Positions 18,738 through 26,968 of a DNA stretch of 43,899 nucleotides are shown here, piece by piece; position 1 is the stretch's first letter; every line of letters begins with the position of its first letter. The position numbers and the translations under genes were made by a program. This stretch comes from Alloprevotella sp. oral taxon 473 str. F0040 (GTDB taxonomy: Bacteria > Bacteroidota > Bacteroidia > Bacteroidales > Bacteroidaceae), in assembly GCF_000318095.2 (NCBI RefSeq), contig NZ_KB290718.1, forward strand, positions 1,344 through 45,242, in the 5' to 3' direction. Under the pieces are notes generated by a model that saw only the letters and a program-made list of their open reading frames with translations, did not search any database and was not told where the DNA came from.

Positions 18738-19325
18738 TCATATTCCATTGACAGCATTTTGCGATGCAAACTCATGAGCCGCCCTCTGAATGGCACGACG
18801 CAAAACCTCATAGGTTGGAATTGGCTGATCAGCGAAGGCCGCTACAATCACACCTTGAGGATTTACAAGATAAACCCTTGGCACCGTCACACGGGCAAAC
18901 TGATTATAAAGACTGCGATTAGCAGGAGCATAATAGGGCATGGTGAAGCTGCGCAAAACCCAATAATGCTGCACTTGAGCAGACGTTTGCTCTCGTGCCG
19001 TAACACAAAACTTCACAGAAACCTTATCCATCCTCCCCCCTTCTCGGCGAACTTCCTCAAAGAGTTGCTGCAACTCAGGCAAAAATCGCTGACAATCTGA
19101 ACAATCAGTATCGAAAAACGCAATCACTTTAATCTCCCCACTCCCACTTCTCGAGCTAAAACGACTCCCGTCTGACAACATTACCTCGAAATCAGGCACT
19201 CTATCTCCTACACTCACCACTTCTTTTTGCTCAGTAGGCAAATCTTCGCCAATGCAACTGGAGCCCCCCAACAAGCTCCCCAATATCCCTAAGAACATCA
19301 TGAAAGTACTTAAAAACTTCTTCAT
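18738..19325 (-). CDS. TlpA/ResA-like thioredoxin-fold lipoprotein
   Basis: 195 residues. Residues 1-24 are a lipoprotein signal (MKKFLSTFMMFLGILGSLLG, then GSSC with Cys24 as the lipidation site). Residues 40-180 are a thioredoxin fold: GDRVPDFEVMLSDGSRF, the redox pair in FFDTDCSDCQRF (Cys75 and Cys78), and TVPRVYLVNPQG with the expected cis-proline. It probably acts as a membrane-tethered thiol-disulfide oxidoreductase facing the periplasm. The substrate is unknown. It stands alone, divergent from the sigma-54 activator gene at 19602. Confidence 0.85.
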   Translation of the reverse strand: MKKFLSTFMMFLGILGSLLGGSSCIGEDLPTEQKEVVSVGDRVPDFEVMLSDGSRFSSRSGSGEIKVIAFFDTDCSDCQRFLPELQQLFEEVRREGGRMDKVSVKFCVTAREQTSAQVQHYWVLRSFTMPYYAPANRSLYNQFARVTVPRVYLVNPQGVIVAAFADQPIPTYEVLRRAIQRAAHEFASQNAVNGI

Positions 19326-19401
19326 CTACCTATCCATTATTATCATTTTGAACCCATGTTGATATAACACGCTAAACAAGAAATCAGAGACCCGTATAAT
19401 G

Positions 19402-19409
19402 CAAATGTA
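19402..19409 (-). promoter_or_regulatory. Possible -7 box for the TlpA-like gene
   Basis: TACATTTG on the minus strand, 77 nt before the start codon, fits TAnnTTTG. No properly spaced -33 element was found, so this is weak. Confidence 0.35.
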
Positions 19410-19451
19410 CGAAAAATCAAAGAAACGAAGAGACAGCTGGAAAATATTTCG

Positions 19452-19459
19452 TAAATTTG
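19452..19459 (+). promoter_or_regulatory. Possible -7 box for the sigma-54 activator gene
   Basis: TAAATTTG on the plus strand fits TAnnTTTG, about 143 nt before the start codon at 19602. No convincing -33 element was found. Confidence 0.3.
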
Positions 19460-19601
19460 CAATCTCTATTTTCTTGGCATAGTATGTCCAGCCACTCAAG
19501 CAGACATCTTTAAGCCAGCCCAGTCCTCCACTTATATTATATATATATAAGAGAACGAGCCACACTACTCCCCATATAGCGATTATTCGCTTTTTCACAT
19601 C

Positions 19602-20843
19602 ATGACCGAGAAAGAACTACAATCCGTAAAGCAACGCTACGGCATCGTTGGCAATAGCGATGCACTAAACCGCGCCATTGAGACTGCTCTTAAAGTGGCT
19701 CGCGTGGATTTGTCTGTGCTTATTCAAGGAGAGAATGGTGTTGGTAAGGAGATCATCCCACGCATCATCCACGATGCCAGCCCGCGCAAAAACAAACGCT
19801 ACTTGGCTCTCAACTGCGGTGCAATCCCTGAAGGCACCATCGACTCCGAACTTTTCGGACACGTAAAGGGTGCATTTACTGGAAGTGTAGATAGCCGAGA
19901 AGGCTATTTCTCTGCCGCCGATGGTGGAACGCTATTTCTAGATGAAGTAGGTGAACTTCCACTTCAAACTCAGGTGCGCCTCTTGCGCGTCCTCGAAACA
20001 GGAGAATACATCCCAGTGGGCTCTAGCGAAGTTAAAAAGACAGATGTGCGTATTGTAGCTGCTACCAATGTAGACATGAAGCAAGCTATTGCTGATCGTC
20101 TGTTTAGACAAGACCTATACTATAGATTAGCAGCTGTGCTTATCGCCATCCCGCCTTTGCGTGAACGCGGAAATGATGTGGATATCCTATTTCGCAAATT
20201 TGCCCTGGAGATGAGTGAGCGTTATCAAATGCCTCCCATTCGTCTAAACGATGCAGCTCGTTCCGCTCTACTATCCTATCCTTGGCCAGGCAACATCCGC
20301 CAACTAAAAAATGTGGCAGAGACGATGTCTGTCACAGAAGATACCCGCGAAATCACACCTGAGATTTTAGCGCACTACATCAACTTTCAAACAGAGCACA
20401 CACAGCTTGCGGTAAACGGTGCTCACACGGCCTTAGAATCTACAGACACTAGTGCGAGGTTAGACAAAGACACAAATACCATATTGCAGATGATTTTGAC
20501 GCTCCGTCATGACATTGAGCAATTAAAAGCTGAGATAGCGCAACTTAAACAAGGCCAATGGTCATCCAACGGCTCCTCGAACAACAACTCTCCACTGCTA
20601 CCCTATCATCGTGAAGCTCCTGTCATCGCTCACGAAATTATAGACAATGCAGAAGAGATTGTGGAAGATATTCCTCCTACCTCAGATGTACCACTACGCA
20701 CAAAAAGTGATGTAGAGCGCGACTTAATAGTTCAGGCTCTCCACAAATATAATGGTCACCGCAAACAAGCGGCTGATCAAATAGGCATCTCTGAGCGTAC
20801 ACTATACCGTAAGATTAAAGAATACGGCCTAGAAGATTTATAG
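19602..20843 (+). CDS. Sigma-54-dependent transcriptional activator lacking a receiver domain
   Basis: 413 residues. The AAA+ domain starts almost at the N-terminus: Walker A GENGVGKE (43-50), the sigma-54 contact loop GAFTGS (90-95), and Walker B LFLDEVGE (111-118). A linker (about 285-365) contains a short coiled coil (LRHDIEQLKAEIAQLKQ) and a Ser/Asn-rich stretch. The last 45 residues are a Fis-type helix-turn-helix (HRKQAADQIGISERTLYRKI). No receiver, GAF or PAS domain precedes the ATPase, so control must come from a partner protein or from its own level, as in PspF-like activators. It lies 13 nt upstream of an lptE-like gene, and I recall the same order in other Bacteroidales. The link to envelope genes suggests envelope control, but the targets are unknown. 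Confidence 0.92.
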   Translation: MTEKELQSVKQRYGIVGNSDALNRAIETALKVARVDLSVLIQGENGVGKEIIPRIIHDASPRKNKRYLALNCGAIPEGTIDSELFGHVKGAFTGSVDSREGYFSAADGGTLFLDEVGELPLQTQVRLLRVLETGEYIPVGSSEVKKTDVRIVAATNVDMKQAIADRLFRQDLYYRLAAVLIAIPPLRERGNDVDILFRKFALEMSERYQMPPIRLNDAARSALLSYPWPGNIRQLKNVAETMSVTEDTREITPEILAHYINFQTEHTQLAVNGAHTALESTDTSARLDKDTNTILQMILTLRHDIEQLKAEIAQLKQGQWSSNGSSNNNSPLLPYHREAPVIAHEIIDNAEEIVEDIPPTSDVPLRTKSDVERDLIVQALHKYNGHRKQAADQIGISERTLYRKIKEYGLEDL

Positions 20844-20856
20844 CCCAAGACTCACT

Positions 20857-21408
20857 ATGAGCATCCAATCGCACTTATCACAAGGGATTCGTCCCCTACT
20901 TCGGAGTTGGTCGCTCCTTCTATTGCCAGTACTATTCACCATCGTGTTGGCAGCATGCAGCGTGTCCTACAAATTCACAGGCACGAATCTCAACTACGAT
21001 TTGATCAAGACACTGCAAATCGACCCTATCGCGAACCGCGCTCCTTATGGTTGGGCACCTATGCAGGCCATGTTCAACAATCGCTTGCAAGACCAATATG
21101 TCAACCAAACTCGTCTTCGCCTCGTCAAACGTAATGGTGACATGCACATTTCAGGAGAAATCACTGGCTATGATCAATTCAACAAATCAATTTCGGCAGA
21201 CGGCTTCTCCTCTCAAGTGCAACTTCGCCTAACGGTGAACATTCGTTTTGAGAATCGCAAAACTAACCAACGCTGGGAGAAGCAATTTTCTGCCACTGCT
21301 CCCTACGATGCCAACTTGCAACTCTCACAAGTGCAAGAACGACTGGTCACCGAGTTGATACGCGACATCTGCGATCAAATCTTCAACGCCACGGTAGCCG
21401 ATTGGTAA
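20857..21408 (+). CDS. lptE: LptE-like LPS-assembly lipoprotein
   Basis: 183 residues. A lipoprotein signal ends in VLAAC with Cys34 as the lipidation site. After it come SVSYKFTGTNLNY and a mixed alpha/beta body with VNQTRLRLVKRNGDMHISGE, the pattern of the LptE family in Bacteroidetes. LptE plugs the LptD barrel that inserts LPS into the outer membrane. Primary sequences of this family diverge strongly, so the name rests on the motif pattern and on the neighbours (activator before, secG after). Confidence 0.78.
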   Translation: MSIQSHLSQGIRPLLRSWSLLLLPVLFTIVLAACSVSYKFTGTNLNYDLIKTLQIDPIANRAPYGWAPMQAMFNNRLQDQYVNQTRLRLVKRNGDMHISGEITGYDQFNKSISADGFSSQVQLRLTVNIRFENRKTNQRWEKQFSATAPYDANLQLSQVQERLVTELIRDICDQIFNATVADW

Positions 21409-21493
21409 TCTAGCTCTACAGCCTACTTCCCACTCGCACAAATCCTTTTTGCACGCCATCTCCCCAGAGTGCAGACCTTTATCTTCTATAATA

Positions 21494-22261
21494 ATGGATA
21501 TTCCTTACCTCATCGAACACCCCGAAGCTCTCGACGATTCGACGCTTCACCAGCTCAGCAAGTTGGTGGAAGAATATCCATACTATCATGCTGCTCGCCT
21601 ACTCTTGGTGCAGAATGCTCATAAACTTCAACACGAGAGCTATGAGGAAGAATTACGCAAGGCGGCCATACTACTTCCCAACAGAAGACCCCTCTTTGAT
21701 TTAGCCAAAGCACACGAGTATGCAATAACACAGAAACCTGCTCGTAAACCGGAACCTCCTGCCAAGGATCGTATGGCGGCACTGATTGATGGTTTCTTGA
21801 ATCAACACAAGGAATCGGACCAGAGTTCCCATCGGATGCCCACTGCCGACCCATCTGCAGACTACATGAGCTATCTTTTCCAACAAGAGGCCATTGCCGC
21901 TACCGTCGCTGTGCAATATGGAGCAGAAGCACCTCCACCATTAGAGAATCCTAATGACCGCACACAATCTCTCATCGAGCAGTTTATGTCTGTTCCTCCA
22001 AAAGAACGCATCAACTTGTCTGAGCCAGATGCTACGCAGGATCGTGCTAACATAGCTTCGACATCGCTTCATGAAGACTTTGTTGCAGAAGGCTGCTATT
22101 CCGAATCCTTAGCCAAAATCTGCATTCAGCAAGGACGATATGAACGCGCAATTGCAATTCTCACGCAAATTCATTTGAATAATCCAAGAAAAAGTGCTTA
22201 CTTTGCAGATCAGATACGCTTTTTGCGCAAACTAGCAATCAATAATAAATACAAATCATAA
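21494..22261 (+). CDS. Uncharacterised protein between lptE and secG, possibly TPR-like
   Basis: 255 residues from MDIPYLIEHPEALDDSTLHQ. The start at 21494 is preferred over one 15 codons upstream because it begins a well-formed helical domain. Residues 1-90 are helical and rich in Leu, Glu and Tyr (LVEEYPYYHAARLLLVQNAH). The middle is Pro-, Ser- and Asp-rich. Residues 195-255 contain SESLAKICIQQGRYERAIAI, which resembles one tetratricopeptide repeat. There is no signal peptide, so it is likely cytosolic. I recognise it only as a Bacteroidales gene found at this position; its function is unknown. Confidence 0.8.
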   Translation: MDIPYLIEHPEALDDSTLHQLSKLVEEYPYYHAARLLLVQNAHKLQHESYEEELRKAAILLPNRRPLFDLAKAHEYAITQKPARKPEPPAKDRMAALIDGFLNQHKESDQSSHRMPTADPSADYMSYLFQQEAIAATVAVQYGAEAPPPLENPNDRTQSLIEQFMSVPPKERINLSEPDATQDRANIASTSLHEDFVAEGCYSESLAKICIQQGRYERAIAILTQIHLNNPRKSAYFADQIRFLRKLAINNKYKS

Positions 22262-22268
22262 TCCCATC

Positions 22269-22640
22269 ATGTACACGCTTTTTGTTATTTTGGCCGTCAT
22301 CACCGCCATTCTCCTCGCCATTGTGGTGCTCATTCAGGAATCTAAAGGTGGTGGACTCGCCTCTAACGTTTCTGGTGCAAACTCCGTGCTCGGTGTACGC
22401 AAAACTACCGACTTCGTGGAGAAGGCAACTTGGACGCTCGCTGCTCTCCTCGTGGTATTTAGTGTAGCTACAAGTTTCTTCGTACACCAAGAATCTGGTG
22501 ATGCTTTCGATGTAGCTAACATCAAAACCACAGCTCCAGCTATGCCTGCCCCCGCAGCTCCTGCTAAGAATCAAGCAGCTCCTGCAAATCAAGCTACTAC
22601 TCCTGCAGCTGAAACACCCGCACCATCTACTTCTAAATAA
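22269..22640 (+). CDS. secG: Preprotein translocase subunit SecG
   Basis: 123 residues. Two hydrophobic helices (about 2-20 and 55-75) flank the conserved cytosolic loop VLIQESKGGGLASNVSGANS. SecG assists SecYEG-mediated export. The last 40 residues are a low-complexity Ala-, Pro- and Thr-rich tail (APAAPAKNQAAPANQATTP), longer than in typical SecG. It starts 7 nt after the preceding gene and is followed by a strong terminator, so it ends the activator-lptE-secG unit. Confidence 0.93.
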   Translation: MYTLFVILAVITAILLAIVVLIQESKGGGLASNVSGANSVLGVRKTTDFVEKATWTLAALLVVFSVATSFFVHQESGDAFDVANIKTTAPAMPAPAAPAKNQAAPANQATTPAAETPAPSTSK

Positions 22641-22690
22641 GAATGATACATCAGCAATACGGCTGAACTTCGCATCATCTCTTACTCACT

Positions 22691-22735
22691 ACGCCTCATC
22701 GTTCAACTCAATTCTGAACAATGAGGCGTTTTTGT
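22691..22735 (+). terminator. Rho-independent terminator after secG
   Basis: A stem of 14 pairs with one C:A mismatch (ACGCCTCAT-c-GTTCA against TGAAC-a-ATGAGGCGT), a 9-nt loop, then TTTTTG. It lies 50 nt after the secG stop codon. Confidence 0.9.
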
Positions 22736-22950
22736 GTTGATTAGCTGATGACGTAGTGAACACCTAGTAAGACCCTACGGAGCTAACGAATCATAGGCTG
22801 CACATGATTCTTAAGACAAATCAGCGAACCTTATTTCGACTGCCCTCCCAACTCTGATCCGTCAGGTATAGAACCTTCGACCCCAACCTTCGATCTTGAG
22901 CATGGCTGTGATGAAAAATGGAATCGTTAATATCTCTATAAATCGGTTTC

Positions 22951-23012
22951 CTCGCGTGCGCGCGCACGCGCACACCCTGCAATTTTGTTTTTTTGCTTTC
23001 ACAACCTTCACA
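22951..23012 (+). repeat. Long inverted-repeat element copy 1, left arm
   Basis: CTCGCG, then an uninterrupted purine/pyrimidine alternation of 23 nt (22953-22975), then ACCCTGCA and a spacer, then a 23-bp core at 22990-23012 ending GCTTTCACAACCTTCACA. The core is a perfect inverted copy of 23303-23325, and ACCCTGCA is an inverted copy of 23334-23341. Confidence 0.9.
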
Positions 23013-23302
23013 GATTCTCCTATATTCAACTGAAAATCAAATAGATACAGCTAAAATTGAAACACATTTTAAGGCTCCACCTTTCTAAAGAGCAAATGCA
23101 AGGAAAATCATAGGTTGAGACTAACCTGATAATTTTTCACTTCGATAGCAACTTACGAGCCAAAAACATAAAAATAGGAGCAATCTCCTAAACTCTCGGA
23201 CACTTTTATCAAAAAGTCGGAGAGCTGTTAGTAAATCTCCTAGATTTCAATAGCCTAACTCCTTGATATTAAATAAAGAAACAGGGATATTTCTATCTAT
23301 TG

Positions 23303-23364
23303 TGTGAAGGTTGTGAAAGCAAAAAGTGAAGAATGCAGGGTGCGCGCGCGTACGTACGCGCGAG
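23303..23364 (-). repeat. Long inverted-repeat element copy 1, right arm
   Basis: The mirror of the left arm at the same length (62 bp): core 23303-23325 (TGTGAAGGTTGTGAAAGC followed by five A), then TGCAGGGT, then 23 nt of uninterrupted alternating purine and pyrimidine (23340-23362), ending CGCGAG. The alternating tract differs in sequence from the left arm (TACGTACG here) but not in pattern. The arms are 290 bp apart. Confidence 0.9.
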
Positions 23365-23672
23365 ACGCCCAAAATTTAGACAAAGGGAAACAGACAACGA
23401 CCTATACCGTCTCTCCTCGTTGCTCTTGAACTAAAACTATCACGAATACATCCGCAGCTTCGCCAATTAATGTCTCAGTAAATACACCTCTTTACTCAGT
23501 TGTTTGACTTGTCTACATAGCAAAACAGAGGGGTCTCTAAGAAAAAACTGCACTTTCTTTCAATATTTTCTCTCTTTGTGCCAATATCAACCCATATATC
23601 TATAGAGGGCAAAGGCAATGAACACGTGAGATATGGCACCATACAGCGCAGCTATCAATATTAGACAAGGCA

Positions 23673-23711
23673 TAAAAAGACTGCGCAACCACTAGAAAGC
23701 AGTTGCGCAGT
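23673..23711 (-). terminator. Rho-independent terminator of the nucleotidyltransferase gene
   Basis: A perfect 10-bp stem (ACTGCGCAAC/GTTGCGCAGT) with a 12-nt loop. On the minus strand it is followed by CTTTTTATG. It lies just after the stop codon of the gene at 23769-24680. Confidence 0.8.
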
Positions 23712-23768
23712 TGCTAAAAATTAGAGAGAAATAGAGAAGGATGAAAATTGCATCCCTAATTCTCAATT

Positions 23769-24680
23769 TTAGAACATCTTTTCTGGATAGATACCATCGG
23801 CTCCGAGTTTAGCAAATTTCTCTACTACTTCGGGACGATCTTCGGGATAGGTCACGCCAAACCATTTAGAAGTGGTATCAAGCACTTCGCAGGTAGCTTC
23901 ACCCTTACGAATCAGATGATCGACCATGAGAGGAATGAAGAACTCGCTCTTCAAGTTTTCGATGTTTTTAGGATCAGAGAGGAACTGTTTGAAATACTCT
24001 TCTGAGTGAGCGAAGTAGTCAGGAGTGAAACCCCAGAAGTTCATAGAAACAGGAGTCGTGTCGGGGATAGACACCCATTCACCCTTTTCATCCAAGTATT
24101 GCACCACACCATCGTGACGCTCAATCTTGGTGCGTTCAACGACAGAGGTGAGGAGGTTCTTTTCATCTACCTCGCAAACTCCACGGCTCACGGTGCCACT
24201 CTCAGAAAGAGTGTTGCCTACGCGGAAACCGACCATGGCATACTTACCAGTGCTTCCTTCAGGAAGTGAAGAGAGGAACTTACCCATCACTTGGAAAGCA
24301 TCGCGATCGTAGAAGTCATCGCAGTTGAGCACTGCGAAAGGCTCTTTAATCACACCAGCACCCATCATCACAGCGTGGTTGGTACCCCAAGGCTTTTCAC
24401 GACCTTCTGGGCAAGTGAAACCTTCGGGCAGAGTGTCAAGGGCCTGGAACACCAGCTCACAAGGGATTTTATCTTGATACTTCGTAAGAACGATTTTACG
24501 GAAATCTTCTTCAAAGTCTTTGCGGATCACGAAAACGAGTTTTCCAAATCCAGCGTTGATAGCATCATAGATAGAATAGTCCATGATGGTTTGCTCTTGG
24601 GGTCCGAGTTTGTCAAGTTGCTTGAGACCACCATAGCGACTGCCCATACCGGCAGCAAGGAGAAATAGTGTGGGTTTCAT
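23769..24680 (-). CDS. Sugar-nucleotidyltransferase-like protein
   Basis: 303 residues. The N-terminus LFLLAAGMGSRYGGLKQLDK is the nucleotide-binding signature of NTP transferases (GxGxR and a following Lys). AVLNCDDFYDRDAF supplies the metal-binding Asp pair near residues 120-125. WGTNHAVMMGAGV resembles the substrate loop. Such enzymes couple an NTP to a sugar phosphate, but the sugar cannot be read from the sequence and no pathway partner is adjacent. It is likely soluble and cytosolic. A -7 box is at 24709-24716 and a terminator follows. Confidence 0.85.
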   Translation of the reverse strand: MKPTLFLLAAGMGSRYGGLKQLDKLGPQEQTIMDYSIYDAINAGFGKLVFVIRKDFEEDFRKIVLTKYQDKIPCELVFQALDTLPEGFTCPEGREKPWGTNHAVMMGAGVIKEPFAVLNCDDFYDRDAFQVMGKFLSSLPEGSTGKYAMVGFRVGNTLSESGTVSRGVCEVDEKNLLTSVVERTKIERHDGVVQYLDEKGEWVSIPDTTPVSMNFWGFTPDYFAHSEEYFKQFLSDPKNIENLKSEFFIPLMVDHLIRKGEATCEVLDTTSKWFGVTYPEDRPEVVEKFAKLGADGIYPEKMF

Positions 24681-24708
24681 GATGAAAAGTAACTATTAAG
24701 TTGTGATG

Positions 24709-24716
24709 CAAAGGTA
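24709..24716 (-). promoter_or_regulatory. -7 box of the nucleotidyltransferase gene
   Basis: TACCTTTG on the minus strand, 28 nt before the start codon, matches TAnnTTTG. No clear TTG at the right spacing was seen. Confidence 0.5.
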
Positions 24717-24823
24717 GCAAAAAGCACTAGAATAAACGAACGAAAAGCAAAATATTATGTGCTATAAGGCTAAGATTTTTTTGGGCGATTCACTTGTTTG
24801 CACCCACTCTCCTTCTCTACTAC

Positions 24824-26134
24824 TTATTGTTCCTCCAGCTGCTCTGTACTTCCGAGCGTGAGTCGCAGCACCGATGGCGTATTCTCTTGTATCGCTACAC
24901 GATGAGCTATGGTTTCTCCCACCAACCACACGATGCCTTGTGCATCACACACGACCATAGCATACTGTTTCTCGATACGAGAGCGATGGCGATCGGTCAA
25001 ATAGTCACTCACCAGCTTGCTTCCTTGGCTCATGCCATAGGGGGAAAATCTATCTCCTATTTCAACATAGCGCAAGGTCAGTTGTCCCTTCACAGCTGTA
25101 GCATCTATGGTGGCGGAATAGGGGTCGCGACTGGGTCTGAAATGGTGAGGATGGGGTATCGCTTCTGTCTTGAGTATGGGAAGACTACCCCGCAAATCGG
25201 CAACCTCTAGCCACTGCCCATGGCGACAGAGCTGATGAGTCGAGGAAGCTATCCAAAAACCTTCTTTGGCTTGCAATGCTTGCTGAGCCTCATCCGTAGA
25301 AAATCCATGTTGCCAGCAAATCTCTTTCCACCACAATTGTCCTGCTTCTCCCAATTGCATGATAGCTTCCATCGAAAATCGCCGAATGCGTCCTTTGTAG
25401 AAAGGAAACTCACATTGACATGATTTTTCCACTAGGGTTTCAATATGCTGCAAACCAACTTCATAGACCGAAAGAGCCTGCCTCATGTGGTGAGCTGTCT
25501 CAGACAAGGTGGTGGAAATAGAGGGATTCACCTCTTGTAACTTCTTCAAAAGCTCGTGGCGCACCCAGTTTCGACGATAGTGGGTATCTCTGTTCGTGGA
25601 GTCTTCAACGAATGTTGCTCCGTGCTCGCGCAGGTAGGTCATGAGAACATGCCGAGGGATAGGCAGGAAAGGTCGCCAAATGTGATCACGTTCGGCTGCC
25701 ATGCCTGCTAATCCGCGAAGGCCAGTTCCGCGAATGAGATGCAACAAAAGAGTTTCGGCTTGATCATCGGCATGATGAGCCACACACACGTAGCCACCCT
25801 GCTCGGCAAACCAATGATAGCGCAGTGTCCGTGCAGCCATTTCAATGCTCTCCCCCGTCTGTTTGCACTGCTGATGCACATCGAAGTGCTTGACTTTAAG
25901 CGGAATGCCATACTGAGTGCAAAACGCTCGTACAAACTGCTCATCGGCTTCACTCTCTTCTCCACGCAAATGGAAATTGCAATGCAAGGCAGTGAAAGGG
26001 AGCTGCAAATCACGCATGACTAAGGCTAATGCCACAGAGTCTGCACCACCACTCAAAGCACACAACAATCCCTCGCCGCGCCAACGATTGGCACGGGAAA
26101 GAAAGAATGAGGATACTTCTTGAGACAGTGTCAT
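24824..26134 (-). CDS. tilS: tRNA(Ile)-lysidine synthase
   Basis: 436 residues. It attaches lysine to C34 of the tRNA(Ile) CAU anticodon, which switches its reading from AUG to AUA. The PP-loop ATPase signature is LLCALSGGADSVALAL (SGGADS at 28-33). HHADDQAETLLLHLIRGTGL follows near residues 118-137. The C-terminal substrate-binding domain (about 350-425, with GDRFSPYGMSQGSKLVSDYL) is intact. It is the last gene of the tdk-led minus cluster, 25 nt after the radical SAM gene. Confidence 0.96.
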   Translation of the reverse strand: MTLSQEVSSFFLSRANRWRGEGLLCALSGGADSVALALVMRDLQLPFTALHCNFHLRGEESEADEQFVRAFCTQYGIPLKVKHFDVHQQCKQTGESIEMAARTLRYHWFAEQGGYVCVAHHADDQAETLLLHLIRGTGLRGLAGMAAERDHIWRPFLPIPRHVLMTYLREHGATFVEDSTNRDTHYRRNWVRHELLKKLQEVNPSISTTLSETAHHMRQALSVYEVGLQHIETLVEKSCQCEFPFYKGRIRRFSMEAIMQLGEAGQLWWKEICWQHGFSTDEAQQALQAKEGFWIASSTHQLCRHGQWLEVADLRGSLPILKTEAIPHPHHFRPSRDPYSATIDATAVKGQLTLRYVEIGDRFSPYGMSQGSKLVSDYLTDRHRSRIEKQYAMVVCDAQGIVWLVGETIAHRVAIQENTPSVLRLTLGSTEQLEEQ

Positions 26135-26159
26135 GAATATTCCTGATTTTCAGTAAAGA

Positions 26160-26936
26160 TTAGTACGAAACGGAGCATTCCAATCCCAGTGCACGCACAC
26201 GCTCACCGATAGCATCGAGCACTGCAGGCGAGGCTTTAAGTAAGCCTTTGGCGGGGGTGTCACGATCAATAGTGTAGATGTAAACTGCTTCGGGACGAAT
26301 GCGCTGCAAAGCCTTGAGCCACGGATCCACAAAGGACGAGGCGGTGTTGTCTACCGATTGGCCTTCATATTCCCCACACATGAAAAGGGTCTGCACTTGC
26401 ACCTTTCCTTCAAATGCGCAGAAGCGTTCCACCATCTCTTCTGCATCATAGCGCAGGAGTGGCCGATCTACCAGCTGAATATAGTCGTTGGACAAGGTGT
26501 CAAGCTTCAATATGTTGTTGTCAACCTTTCGCAGTGCCTCATGCACGGCAGGTTGGTGACAATAGGTGGCATTGCTCAGCACACTGATTTTGGCCTTGGG
26601 GAAGTACTGATTGCGAAGAGCTATTGTGTCATCTATGATGCCTGGGAAATCAGGGTGCATCGTGGGCTCTCCATTGCCGGCAAAGGTGATGACATCAGGG
26701 CCTCGACCTGCACGCTCCATCTCTTGCAGCTTCTTTTCCAACACTTCTGCCACCTGCTCTCGCGTAGGGATGCGAAGTTTAGGTTTGGTGTCGGCATTAA
26801 AGCCGCATTCACAGTAGATGCAATCGAAGGTGCACAATTTACCATCGGAGGGCAAAAGATTGACCCCTAATGAAACACCCAATCTTCGGCTCTGTACAGG
26901 GCCAAAAATTGGGGATGAAAAAAGTATTGTAGACAT
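26160..26936 (-). CDS. Radical SAM protein of unknown substrate
   Basis: 258 residues. The cluster motif CxxxCxxC is present as CTFDCIYC (Cys35, Cys39, Cys42). The SAM-contact segment ITFAGNGEPTMHPDFPG follows near residue 80. The N-terminus SSPIFGPVQSRRLGVSLGVN matches a group of short radical SAM proteins annotated only in general terms (wybutosine-like or YfkB-like). There is no accessory iron-sulfur domain at the C-terminus. It sits between a secreted protein gene and tilS, 25-32 nt from each, so co-transcription is likely, but the reaction is unknown. Confidence 0.88.
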   Translation of the reverse strand: MSTILFSSPIFGPVQSRRLGVSLGVNLLPSDGKLCTFDCIYCECGFNADTKPKLRIPTREQVAEVLEKKLQEMERAGRGPDVITFAGNGEPTMHPDFPGIIDDTIALRNQYFPKAKISVLSNATYCHQPAVHEALRKVDNNILKLDTLSNDYIQLVDRPLLRYDAEEMVERFCAFEGKVQVQTLFMCGEYEGQSVDNTASSFVDPWLKALQRIRPEAVYIYTIDRDTPAKGLLKASPAVLDAIGERVRALGLECSVSY

Positions 26937-26968
26937 GTCTAGTTGTTCTTGTGTTATATTGAATTCCT

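Larger units (their letters stand above)
22736..23672. other. Gene-free region containing inverted-repeat element copy 1
   Basis: More than 900 bp without a plausible gene. It contains the paired arms at 22951-23012 and 23303-23364. Between them lie small hairpins built from CTCGGA/CTCCT words: AGGAG/CTCCT near 23176-23189, and 23193-23201 with 23216-23224. Nothing resembling a transposase or an RNA gene was seen. Confidence 0.6.

Noticed and set aside
19326-19598. Minus-strand frame of 90 codons starting GTG, with a hydrophobic N-terminus, ending directly before the TlpA-like gene
   Set aside because: It occupies the divergent promoter region, needs a GTG start, and resembles no family. A real small membrane protein cannot be fully excluded.
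22951-23364. Insertion sequence with terminal inverted repeats
   Set aside because: There is no open frame for a transposase between the arms and no target duplication was visible, so it is reported only as a repeat element.
22951-23364. CRISPR array or rRNA/tRNA gene in the gene-free stretches
   Set aside because: There are no regularly spaced direct repeats, and no tRNA-like cloverleaf or rRNA sequence was recognised.
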